Part shown: positions 1-6,455 of the stretch, in pieces
How positions within the stretch are numbered: the first letter of the stretch is position 1
Layout of the letters: every line of letters begins with the position of its first letter
DNA from: CAVQBP01 sp964448105
Lineage (GTDB): Bacteria > Bacteroidota > Ignavibacteria > Ignavibacteriales > Ignavibacteriaceae
Direction: 5' to 3'
NCBI GenBank assembly: GCA_964448105.1
Contig: CAYUVK010000150.1
Coordinates: forward strand, 1 to 8,339
Length of the DNA stretch: 8,339 nt
Made by a program: the position numbers and the translations under genes
Notes under the pieces: generated by a model
What the model saw: the letters and a program-made list of their open reading frames with translations, nothing else
Databases searched by the model: none
Told to the model about the DNA's origin: nothing

Positions 1-23
1 ATAATTATTATTGAATTTTTTAT

Positions 24-1073
24 ATGAAGATTGCAGTATTATTATCAGGTGGTGTTGACAGTTCTGTTGCATTAAAGCTGTTAAAAGATGCCGGGCATGA
101 TGTAACGGCTTTTTATCTTAAAATTTGGCTCCAGGATGAGTTTTCTTTTTTAGGCGAATGTCCCTGGGAAGAAGATCTTAATTTTGTAAGAGAAGTTTGT
201 AAAAAAGAAAGTGTTCCGATTGAAATTCTTTCTTTACAAACCGAGTATTGGGATTCTGTGGTCACATATACAATTTCGGAAATAAAAGAAGGTCGTACTC
301 CAAACCCGGATATTTTCTGTAATAGTCTTATCAAGTTTGGACAATTCTACGATAAAATTGATTCGTCTTTTGAAAAAGTAGCAAGCGGACATTATGCAAA
401 GGTTGAGAAACTTAATGGTAAGTTTGCATTAAAAATTTCACCTGATCCCGTCAAAGATCAAACATATTTTTTGTCATATTTAAATCAAAGACAGTTAGCC
501 AGGGCAATTTTCCCTTTAGGTAATTTTGTGAAGTCTCAGGTAAGAGATCTAGCGGAAAAATTTGATCTTCCAAACAAAAACAGAAAAGACAGCCAGGGTA
601 TTTGCTTCCTCGGACAAATAAAATTTAATGATTTTATTAAACACCACCTCGGAGAAATAAAAGGAGAGATTATAGATTTTGATACAAAGAAAAAATTAGG
701 TGAACATAACGGATATTATTATTATACAATAGGTCAGAGATCTGGTTTGGGTCTTTCCGGAGGTCCCTGGTATGTAGTTGAAAAAAATATTGAAGAGAAT
801 TTAATTTATGTGTCTAGAGAAAATAAATCTGCAAGGGAAAGAGATACTTTTTTTGTAACCAAATTAAATTGGATCCTGGAATCAAAACCGGATGATGAAA
901 ATCTAAAAATAAAAATAAGACACGGCAAACATTACTACGATTGCTGCATGAAATTTGAAAACGAAAATCTCTTAAAAGTTAGGCTGAATAAAAAAGATAA
1001 AGGAATTGCTCCCGGACAATTTGCTGTTTTTTACAAAGATGACCTTTGCCTGGGAGGCGGGGTTATTAAGTGA
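24..1073 (+). CDS. mnmA: tRNA-specific 2-thiouridylase MnmA
   Basis: This is a cytoplasmic enzyme that adenylates and then thiolates C2 of wobble uridine 34 in tRNAs for Lys, Glu and Gln, using sulfur delivered as a persulfide. The 349-residue protein opens with the PP-loop ATP-binding motif SGGVDSS (residues 8-14). The two family cysteines are present: Cys99 in NPDIFCN and Cys194 in GICFLG, matching the catalytic pair of E. coli MnmA. The TIGQRSGLGLSGG segment (235-247) and the C-terminal beta-barrel ending in APGQFAVFY (329-337) are also typical. The length is slightly under that of E. coli MnmA, and the protein looks complete. The ATG at 24 begins directly with the core MKIAVLLSGG, so the start is secure although no clear SD sequence is visible in the 23 nt available. 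A gap of more than 500 nt separates it from the downstream cluster, so I treat it as a neighbour and not a pathway member. Confidence 0.97.
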   Translation: MKIAVLLSGGVDSSVALKLLKDAGHDVTAFYLKIWLQDEFSFLGECPWEEDLNFVREVCKKESVPIEILSLQTEYWDSVVTYTISEIKEGRTPNPDIFCNSLIKFGQFYDKIDSSFEKVASGHYAKVEKLNGKFALKISPDPVKDQTYFLSYLNQRQLARAIFPLGNFVKSQVRDLAEKFDLPNKNRKDSQGICFLGQIKFNDFIKHHLGEIKGEIIDFDTKKKLGEHNGYYYYTIGQRSGLGLSGGPWYVVEKNIEENLIYVSRENKSARERDTFFVTKLNWILESKPDDENLKIKIRHGKHYYDCCMKFENENLLKVRLNKKDKGIAPGQFAVFYKDDLCLGGGVIK

Positions 1074-1202
1074 AAAATACTCATTAAAGCATCGGCGATG
1101 AAAAATTTAGTCTGAAAAAATTTAGCTGTATCAATCCGAAGCATTAAAATCATTTAATTCTTTAGGATTTTCATCGAAATTATCCTTCCTTCAATGGCAT
1201 TA

Positions 1203-1249
1203 TTGTTGAACTTCTGGAAGTGATTTTTCTATTGCGATAGTTTCAACAA
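1203..1249. repeat. 8-bp inverted repeat enclosing a smaller stem
   Basis: TTGTTGAA at 1203-1210 and TTCAACAA at 1242-1249 are perfect reverse complements around a 31-nt interior. Inside, CTAT (1229-1232) and ATAG (1237-1240) can pair around TGCG, and ACTTC/GAAGT (1210-1214/1217-1221) flank a TG dinucleotide, although a 2-nt loop is too tight to form as drawn. A folded RNA element or a weak terminator for mnmA is possible, but no T-tract directly follows. In AT-rich DNA such arms could occur by chance. Confidence 0.25.
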
Positions 1250-1284
1250 CTAATATCTAAAATTTTTAACCATTTTTTTTTGAT

Positions 1285-1434
1285 ATGAGTTTAAAAATAT
1301 TTCTCATATATGTAGTTCAATATCTTTCTTCAAAGATAATTTTAGTTTTATTGGGAATATTTACCCTGCTGGTAATTTTCTTCATATTTCCTTTTTGGAT
1401 CTTAAAAGAAAATAATAAAGCAAGTTCAAATTAG
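1285..1434 (+). CDS. possible 49-aa single-pass membrane microprotein
   Basis: An ATG-to-TAG ORF of 49 codons lies in the gap upstream of the cluster. The conceptual protein has a short N-terminal part (MSLKIFLIYVVQ), a Ser-Ser-Lys spot at 15-17, and an uninterrupted hydrophobic stretch of about 20 residues (roughly 18-38) rich in Ile, Leu, Val and Phe. It ends in a hydrophilic tail with Lys, Glu and Asn (about 40-49). That is the profile of a single transmembrane segment. I do not recognise a family. No good SD sequence precedes the ATG: the upstream bases are a T9 run followed by GA. AT-rich non-coding DNA easily yields hydrophobic codons, so this is a candidate only, and conservation would decide it. 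Confidence 0.3.
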   Translation: MSLKIFLIYVVQYLSSKIILVLLGIFTLLVIFFIFPFWILKENNKASSN

Positions 1435-1476
1435 TTTATTTCGTTATTAAGCCCTGAGCTGAATAAGCTAATTGTA

Positions 1477-1507
1477 TTGTTTTGAGTCATTTAATACTAT
1501 ATTTTTG
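1477..1507 (+). promoter_or_regulatory. candidate Bacteroidota-type promoter (TTG-N20-TAttTTTG)
   Basis: TATTTTTG at 1500-1507 matches the Bacteroidota -7 consensus TAnnTTTG in full. A TTG at 1477-1479, 20 nt upstream, sits about where the -33 element is expected. Transcription would start near 1512-1516, giving a leader of roughly 95 nt before the ATG at 1608. This is the best candidate I see for driving the gene run. TAnnTTTG-like 8-mers are common by chance in DNA this AT-rich, and the phylum assignment is itself tentative. Confidence 0.3.
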
Positions 1508-1544
1508 AAATTAATCAAAAAATCAAAATTTATAATGATCAGAT

Positions 1545-1556
1545 GTGAGTCACGTG
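1545..1556. promoter_or_regulatory. palindromic GTGAGTCAC overlapping CACGTG
   Basis: GTGA-G-TCAC (1545-1553) is a perfect palindrome around a central G. Its last three bases start a second palindrome, CACGTG (1551-1556). This is a small GC-rich island in very AT-rich surroundings, about 50 nt upstream of the first cluster gene and just downstream of the promoter candidate, a position that would suit an operator. No regulator is encoded nearby, so the role is speculative. Confidence 0.2.
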
Positions 1557-1607
1557 GCGAAGCTTTAAATTTTTGACTTTTGAACTTTTTTCATAAAAAC
1601 AGTGAGC

Positions 1608-2420
1608 ATGAAACAAATTACAATTCTAGTTGATTCGCACGTACATATTTATAGTTGTTATAGCGTAAAAAGATTTTTTGATTTTGCCATCAAGAACTTC
1701 ATAATAGAAAGTAAAAAGCTGAACTCCAAAAAATTTGTTGGGGTTTTATTTTTAACCGAAACCAAAAATGATAACTATTTCAGAAAGCTAAGAGAAAATC
1801 AGTTTGATAATGAATTAGACAATGTTAATCTGAAGTTGATTAAAAGTGAAGAAAATAATTCGTTAGTTTATAGATATAATGATGATACATATCTAATAAT
1901 AATTTCCGGTAAGCAAATAATAACATCCGAAAAATTAGAGGTGCTTGCTCTCGGTACGACAAAAGATCTGGATTATGGCGAAAGCCTAAGAAAATCGGTC
2001 GAAAAAATAAATTCAGTTGGAGCTCTACCGGTAATACCCTGGGGAGTAGGGAAGTGGATCGGGAAAAGGGAAAGAATTATTAAGAATTTTCTTGAAACTA
2101 ATATAGAATTGAAATATTTTTTGGGTGATAATAGCGGAAGACCTGTATTTTGGTCTACTCCAAAGCTGTTCAAAATTGCCAGAGCTAAAGGAGTAATGAC
2201 TTTACGTGGTTCCGATCCGTTACCGCTTAGTTCTCAAGAGGAGAAGGTGGGTAGATTTGGGTTTTATTTTAATGCGAATCTTGATTTAAATTGTCCCGCT
2301 AAAGATGTTAATGGATATTTGTTGAATTCAGATAGTGCACCAAATGATTTTGGTAAATTGGAGGTACCATTAAATTTTTTAAAGAACCAATTCTCAATGC
2401 AGTTTAGGAAATTATTTTGA
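1608..2420 (+). CDS. degenerate PHP-like (metal-dependent hydrolase fold) protein
   Basis: The 270-residue protein has no signal peptide and is presumably cytoplasmic. Residues 9-13 (DSHVH) form a strong first motif of the PHP or amidohydrolase type. Later segments fall where PHP motifs are expected but with changed ligands: GKQIITSEKLEVLALG (101-116) where PHP proteins usually have an E and an H, PVIPWGVGKW (141-150) where an HPG-type motif is usual, and LRGSDPLP (199-206) where GSDxH is usual. Apart from His11 and His13 there is no histidine. FLGDNSGRP (171-179) looks like a family-specific motif. A hydrolase acting on a sugar or polyol phosphate is conceivable, but loss of metal ligands makes catalysis uncertain. 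I prefer the ATG at 1608, which gives MKQITILVD; an in-frame GTG at 1602 would add two residues. The stop overlaps the next start by 4 nt, implying co-translation with the GlpD-like gene. Confidence 0.6.
   Translation: MKQITILVDSHVHIYSCYSVKRFFDFAIKNFIIESKKLNSKKFVGVLFLTETKNDNYFRKLRENQFDNELDNVNLKLIKSEENNSLVYRYNDDTYLIIISGKQIITSEKLEVLALGTTKDLDYGESLRKSVEKINSVGALPVIPWGVGKWIGKRERIIKNFLETNIELKYFLGDNSGRPVFWSTPKLFKIARAKGVMTLRGSDPLPLSSQEEKVGRFGFYFNANLDLNCPAKDVNGYLLNSDSAPNDFGKLEVPLNFLKNQFSMQFRKLF
2405..2419 (+). promoter_or_regulatory. ribosome-binding site and TTG start of the GlpD-like gene
   Basis: TAGGAA at 2405-2410 sits 6 nt before TTG (2417-2419). There is no in-frame ATG before the GGGIYG FAD motif, so TTG is the only sensible start. 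The TTGA overlap (2417-2420) combines start and stop, like the commoner ATGA, and suggests translational coupling to the PHP-like gene. Confidence 0.6.
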
Positions 2421-4066
2421 AGAGGGATTTAAATAAGCTATCTGAAAACAAGCATGATATTTTAATTATCGGCGGAGGTATTTATGGTGCAACTCTGCTG
2501 TGGAGCGCATCGGTTGCGGGCTATTCAGCTGCATTAATTGAACAAAATGATTTTGCCAGCGGTACTTCTGCCAACAGCCAAAAAATTATTCACGGCGGAT
2601 TGAGGTACTTACAAAATTTAGATTTTTTAAGAATCAGGCAATCAGTAAGTGAAAGAAAAAGACTGATGTGGCTGGCCCCTCATTTAGTTTCACCTCTGCC
2701 TTGCATTATGCCGTTGTACGGTTATAAATTAAAAGGTAAAGAATCTCTATCATGTGCAATAAAATTATATAATTTAATTTCAGCCGATCGAAATAACCTC
2801 CCCGACAGATCCAAGTATATACCGAACGGAAAAATTTTAAACAAAAAGAAAATTAATGATTTATTACCGGGTATTGAACAAAAAAATCTAAGAGGGGGAG
2901 TTTTATGGTTCGATGCTTTTTGCAACAATACAGAAAGACTGATTATTTCATTTATAAAATCTGCCGTTAATATTGGATGTTCTGCCGCTAATTATGTAAA
3001 AGCAGAAAAATTAATAATTGACAACAATGATGTAAAGGGAGTTGAAGTATTTGACAAGTTGAGTCAAAATCATTTTCAAATAAAAGCTGAAAAAGTTATT
3101 GCTTGTACGGGTTCCGATCTAATTGATCTAAATGAAAAATTAAATATACCAAAACAAAAATATGTAGCTGGAATAAATGTAGTAGTAAAAAGAATGTTTC
3201 CGCATAATTATGCTGCCGGTATTGAAAACCCGGAAAATAATCGCTTATATTTTGTTGCCCCATGGAAAGATAAGACAATTTTAGGAACAGATTGGTATCC
3301 TGCTCCTGAACCAGAAAATTTTGTATTTAAGAAAATACATGTAAGAAAACTGTTAAATAATTTTAATGAAACATTCCCGCAGGCAAACCTAACTTACGAT
3401 GATGTGGAATTTGTACATAAAGGTTTTGTCCCGGCTGCTGATAATTTTGAAAATTCAAATTCTACACTTTCACATTTCAGAATAATTAATGGAGCAAAAT
3501 CAGGGATAAACGGATTTTATAAATTGGTCGGTGTAAAATATACTACGGCATTAAATGTCGCAGATACCTTATTAAGAACCATAAATCCGGGGTTTAAAAA
3601 AATGTCAATAAAATCCCAGCCAAAATTGATCGGCGGTGAAATTGTCAATTTAAATGAATTTAAAAATAAAACCCATGAAAAATATCAAGCATTTTATTCA
3701 AATCAAGAAATAGATAGCTTAGTATATAATTACGGGAGCGAAATTAGTAATGTTCTTAGCCATTTAAATAGCTCTGCAGAAAATATCGAAAAAAAAGATA
3801 AATATTATGAACTTTTAAGAGCAAAAGTTATTTTTGCAATAGAAGATGAGATGGCTTTACATCTTGATGATGTAATTTTAAGAAGAACAGATATTGGAAG
3901 TTCAGGCCTGCCGGATGATAAAGAATTAGATTTTACATTAAAAATTATGGCTGAGGAGTTGGATTGGGATGAAACAAAAAGATTTGAAGAGATTCAAAAA
4001 GTAGAGAGTTATTATTCATTACTTAATAAAAATTTAGTATATAAACAAAATCTGGTGCTCACATGA
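2417..4066 (+). CDS. GlpD-like FAD-dependent oxidoreductase (first paralogue)
   Basis: This 549-residue protein has the full architecture of aerobic glycerol-3-phosphate dehydrogenase (GlpD/GlpA, DAO superfamily). The Rossmann FAD motif GGGIYG is at 19-24, and KIIHGGLRYL at 56-65 matches the GlpD KLIHGGLRYL signature. APWKDKTILGTDW (281-293) corresponds to the GlpD PWxxxxxIGTTD strand, and VGVKYTTA (371-378) to FGGKLTTY. The C-terminal helical domain includes DEMALHLDDVILRRTDIG (477-494), as in GlpD. GlpD is a membrane-bound enzyme that oxidises glycerol-3-phosphate and passes electrons to quinone. Here GFVPAAD (336-342) replaces GVRPLCD, and LSHFRI (351-356) replaces ITRDYT. By eye alignment, two arginines present in E. 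coli GlpD (317 and 332 by my memory of its numbering) are therefore lost. I infer a changed substrate, perhaps another polyol or sugar derivative. It overlaps its neighbours by 4 nt on both sides, so it belongs to the same expression unit as the glycosyltransferase. No glycerol kinase or facilitator gene is present nearby. Confidence 0.85.
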   Translation: MKRDLNKLSENKHDILIIGGGIYGATLLWSASVAGYSAALIEQNDFASGTSANSQKIIHGGLRYLQNLDFLRIRQSVSERKRLMWLAPHLVSPLPCIMPLYGYKLKGKESLSCAIKLYNLISADRNNLPDRSKYIPNGKILNKKKINDLLPGIEQKNLRGGVLWFDAFCNNTERLIISFIKSAVNIGCSAANYVKAEKLIIDNNDVKGVEVFDKLSQNHFQIKAEKVIACTGSDLIDLNEKLNIPKQKYVAGINVVVKRMFPHNYAAGIENPENNRLYFVAPWKDKTILGTDWYPAPEPENFVFKKIHVRKLLNNFNETFPQANLTYDDVEFVHKGFVPAADNFENSNSTLSHFRIINGAKSGINGFYKLVGVKYTTALNVADTLLRTINPGFKKMSIKSQPKLIGGEIVNLNEFKNKTHEKYQAFYSNQEIDSLVYNYGSEISNVLSHLNSSAENIEKKDKYYELLRAKVIFAIEDEMALHLDDVILRRTDIGSSGLPDDKELDFTLKIMAEELDWDETKRFEEIQKVESYYSLLNKNLVYKQNLVLT

Positions 4067-5280
4067 AAATACTGTTACTTGCTCCGCATCCTTTTTATCA
4101 GGAAAGGGGAACTCCAATTGACGTCCACCTTGTATTAAGAGTTCTTTCGGAAAGATCAAATACAAAAATAGATTTATTAGTTTATAATGAAGGTGAAGAT
4201 GTTACATTGCCTAATCTTAAAATTTTTAGAATTCCAAATTTAAAATATCTGCAAAATATTCGCCCGGGATTTTCATTCAAAAAATTAGTTGCTGATTTTC
4301 TTATGTTCTTTAAAGCATGGAAGATGGTTTCTAACGAAGACTATGATTTGATACATGCGGGGGAAGAATCGGTATTTTTTGCTTTGTTCTTTAAAATTAT
4401 ATATCGAATACCTTATGTATATGATTTAGATTCATCAATTGCTCAACAGATTATAGAAAAAAAACCTGCCCTTCGATTTTTTGCCCCGGTGTTTAACTTT
4501 TTGGAAAAAATAGCTATCATAAATGCCGAATTAAATCTGCCGGTTTGCAATGCTCTTGCGGACTTATGCGAAAATCATGGTTCCCCCAAAACGGTTACAA
4601 TCCATGATATATCACAACTTAAAAATCCCGGGGCTCCAAGCAAAGGTTTTCTAAAAAAAGAAATTGGAATAGAAAAAGATATTTTGATGTATATAGGAAA
4701 TCTTGAGGCATATCAGGGTATTGATTTGCTGCTTGAAAGTTTTCAATTGGCTTGCAAAAAAACTGATAAAATTGACCTAGTAATAATTGGCGGCAATTTA
4801 CTGGATATTGAATTTTATAAAGAAAAATCTATCAATCTTGATATAAGGGATCGGGTTCATTTTCTTGGACCAAAACCATTCAATCAACTGGATAAATATC
4901 TAGCTGAATCCGATATTATTGTTTGTCCGCGAATAAAAGGTGTTAATACACCAATGAAAATATTTCCGTACCTTCATTCCGGCAGACCAGTAATAGCAAC
5001 TGATCTATATACTCATAACCAGCTATTAACTGAAAAAGAAGCTTATCTTGCTCCGGCTAATGCTAAGAGTTTTGCGAAAGCAATTGTTGCGCTTACTGAA
5101 AGTGTTGAGTTAAGAAAAAAATATGGAAAAAGCGGGCAAAAATTTATTGAAGAGAATCATACTTACAAATCGCATAAAGAAAGACTAAACAATGCATATG
5201 ATTTTTTAACTAAAAAAGCAATTACTATATTAATGTTAATTGAGTTTGCAAAAAACAGTATAGAATTTTTTATAACATAA
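4063..5280 (+). CDS. GT4-like (GT-B fold) glycosyltransferase
   Basis: The 405-residue protein is a probable retaining glycosyltransferase acting at the cytoplasmic face of the membrane. The N-terminal half begins MKILLLAPHPFYQERGTP (1-18), a usual GT4 acceptor-domain opening with a Gly/Pro loop. DYDLIHAGEE (93-102) and YVYDLDSS (118-125) are further acceptor-domain strands. The donor-binding half begins near 205 with LMYIGNLEAYQGIDLLLES (208-226), then VIIGG (240-244), FLGPKP (267-272) and TPMKIFPYLHSGRPVIATDL (296-315). In typical GT4 enzymes the glutamate pair EX7E holds the nucleotide sugar; the position of the second Glu is Pro302 here (FPYL in place of FEYM). A short hydrophobic tail (about 386-404) may help membrane association. 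The start overlaps the GlpD-like stop as ATGA. Donor and acceptor cannot be told from sequence. Confidence 0.88.
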   Translation: MKILLLAPHPFYQERGTPIDVHLVLRVLSERSNTKIDLLVYNEGEDVTLPNLKIFRIPNLKYLQNIRPGFSFKKLVADFLMFFKAWKMVSNEDYDLIHAGEESVFFALFFKIIYRIPYVYDLDSSIAQQIIEKKPALRFFAPVFNFLEKIAIINAELNLPVCNALADLCENHGSPKTVTIHDISQLKNPGAPSKGFLKKEIGIEKDILMYIGNLEAYQGIDLLLESFQLACKKTDKIDLVIIGGNLLDIEFYKEKSINLDIRDRVHFLGPKPFNQLDKYLAESDIIVCPRIKGVNTPMKIFPYLHSGRPVIATDLYTHNQLLTEKEAYLAPANAKSFAKAIVALTESVELRKKYGKSGQKFIEENHTYKSHKERLNNAYDFLTKKAITILMLIEFAKNSIEFFIT

Positions 5281-5281
5281 A

Positions 5282-6328
5282 ATGGGAAAAATAATGAAGG
5301 TATTAGTCACGGGTGGAACCGGATTTACCGGTAGTGCTTTGGTTATGCGATTAGTCAATCTTGGATACTCCGTAAAAACTATCGATTATAAAGAAGGAAT
5401 AAGAGTTGATCAACTTAAAGATGCAGGAGTGGAAGTAATTATTGGAAGCATAATCGATAAGAATCTTATTGATAAATCAACTGAAAATATTGATTTTGTC
5501 TTTCATGTTGCTGCTGCCTTTAGAGAGCTTGATGTACCTAATGAACATTATTATAATGTTAATGTTAACGGAACAAGAAATGTATTTGAAGCTGCTGAAA
5601 AGCACAATATTAAAAAAGTAGTCTATTGCAGTACTCAAGGTGTTCACGGACATATTGCAAATCTTCCCGGGAATGAAAATTCTCCAATAGCTCCTGAAGA
5701 CTATTATCAACAGACAAAATATGAAGGAGAATTGGTAGCACAAGAATTTATAAAGAAAGGAATGAAAGTTACTATAATTCGTCCTACTGCAATATATGGC
5801 CCCGGTGATCCTGAACGATTTTACATGATTTTTAAAAGAGCTAAAACCGGTGTATTCCCTATGTTCGGGAAAGGCAACACATTTTATCACCCGGTTTATA
5901 TAGACAATCTTATTGATTCATTTATTTTAAGCATGGATTTGGATAAAGGGAATGGACAAACTTATATAATTGCAGATGAAGAATATTTTCCAATTAAAGA
6001 ATTAGTTAAACGTGTTGGAAAAGCTTTAAATATAGATGTTAAAATAAAATATTATCCGATTACTCCTTTGGTTATTACAGGGCATGTTGTTGAAAAAATG
6101 TGTAAACCTTTCGGAATTGCGCCACCTATTTTCCCGCGTCGTGTAGATTGGTTTAGACAGGTTAGGGCCTTTAGTATCGATAAAGCAAAACGTGAACTTG
6201 GATATAAACCAAAAGTAGGTATAGACGAAGGACTTAAAAATACTGCAGATTGGTATGAAGAAATGGGCTACTTTAGTGACAATGCTAAAAATTTACCTAA
6301 ATTAACATTAACTCATACACCTAAGTAG
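5282..6328 (+). CDS. extended SDR, NAD(P)-dependent epimerase/dehydratase/reductase
   Basis: This 348-residue cytoplasmic extended short-chain dehydrogenase/reductase has the nucleotide-binding motif TGGTGFTG at 10-17 and an acidic Asp35 at the end of the second strand (TIDYKEG), which favours NAD over NADP. It also has HVAAAF (75-80), the Ser/Thr of the catalytic triad in YCSTQG (115-120), and the YxxxK pair Tyr142/Lys146 in YYQQTK. RPTAIYGPGD (167-176) is the substrate-loop signature. Sugar-nucleotide epimerases, dehydratases and 3-beta-HSD/dihydroflavonol-reductase-like enzymes share this core, so the reaction is not settled. The setting favours a sugar or sugar nucleotide. The gene follows the glycosyltransferase stop after 1 nt. 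An ATG at 5294, preceded by GGGA, would give an N-terminus of MKVLVTGG and may be the real start; the ATG at 5282 adds four residues. The C-terminal tail after 332 is low-complexity and probably unstructured. Confidence 0.9.
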   Translation: MGKIMKVLVTGGTGFTGSALVMRLVNLGYSVKTIDYKEGIRVDQLKDAGVEVIIGSIIDKNLIDKSTENIDFVFHVAAAFRELDVPNEHYYNVNVNGTRNVFEAAEKHNIKKVVYCSTQGVHGHIANLPGNENSPIAPEDYYQQTKYEGELVAQEFIKKGMKVTIIRPTAIYGPGDPERFYMIFKRAKTGVFPMFGKGNTFYHPVYIDNLIDSFILSMDLDKGNGQTYIIADEEYFPIKELVKRVGKALNIDVKIKYYPITPLVITGHVVEKMCKPFGIAPPIFPRRVDWFRQVRAFSIDKAKRELGYKPKVGIDEGLKNTADWYEEMGYFSDNAKNLPKLTLTHTPK

Positions 6329-6452
6329 AGTTTGCTAATTATTAAATAAACAAATATCCCAAAACTTATTATAAAATCACTTCCATTTCAAAAGATTTTC
6401 ATATAAGATTATATTAAACCTATTCATTTTACCATTAAATAAAGGCCAATAT
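6329..6452. other. 124-nt spacer splitting the cluster
   Basis: This AT-rich non-coding stretch is the only substantial gap within the gene run. I see no GC-rich hairpin with a T-tract and no perfect TAnnTTTG promoter element. It ends with AAAGG (6441-6445), which serves as the ribosome-binding site of the next gene. It could hold an internal promoter or simply be an untranslated part of one transcript. Confidence 0.5.
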
Positions 6453-6455
6453 TTG
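6441..6455 (+). promoter_or_regulatory. SD-like AAAGG and TTG start of the deacetylase-family gene
   Basis: AAAGG at 6441-6445 lies 7 nt before TTG at 6453-6455. The frame is open upstream as far as 6375 but has no ATG, GTG or TTG there. The first in-frame ATG downstream lies deep in the catalytic domain (Met169), so the TTG start is well supported. Confidence 0.6.

Larger units (their letters stand above)
1074..1607. other. long intergenic region between mnmA and the cluster
   Basis: These 534 nt contain no confident gene. The sequence is very AT-rich. It holds a possible 49-codon membrane-protein ORF, dispersed inverted repeats, a T9 run at 1273-1281, one promoter-like sequence and a short palindrome, each listed separately. 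I see no tRNA cloverleaf, no transposon end and no GC-rich stem followed by a T-tract that would give a clear intrinsic terminator for mnmA. It probably holds the end of the mnmA transcript and the promoter of the downstream gene run. Confidence 0.7.

Noticed and set aside
113..334. 73-codon open frame on the - strand inside mnmA
   Set aside because: It falls in a well-conserved part of mnmA and carries no family features.
1099..1125. Imperfect tandem repeat TGAAAAATTTAG / TGAAAAAATTTAG
   Set aside because: There are only two short A/T-rich copies with no further units, which fits chance or slippage.
1271..1284. T9 run as an intrinsic terminator after mnmA
   Set aside because: No GC-rich stem directly precedes it; the nearest inverted repeat ends more than 20 nt upstream.
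1602..1607. GTG at 1602 as start of the PHP-like gene
   Set aside because: It is only two codons before an ATG that gives the more natural MKQITILVDSHVH opening, and no SD sequence favours the GTG.
2417..4066. Classical glpD of glycerol catabolism
   Set aside because: The family is right, but the context lacks glpK/glpF, a second diverged copy is present in the same locus, and two substrate-side arginines are replaced, so I withheld the gene symbol.
5477..5890. 137-codon open frame on the - strand opposite the SDR gene
   Set aside because: It lies wholly inside a gene with intact SDR motifs, its conceptual protein resembles no family and is rich in Ile, Phe, Ser and Tyr as expected from antisense AT-rich codons, and nothing suggests a start site.
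1215..6385. 13-bp inverted match between 1215-1227 (TGGAAGTGATTTT) and 6373-6385
   Set aside because: One match of this length is roughly expected by chance in an 8-kb AT-biased window; there is no flanking duplication or insertion-element feature.
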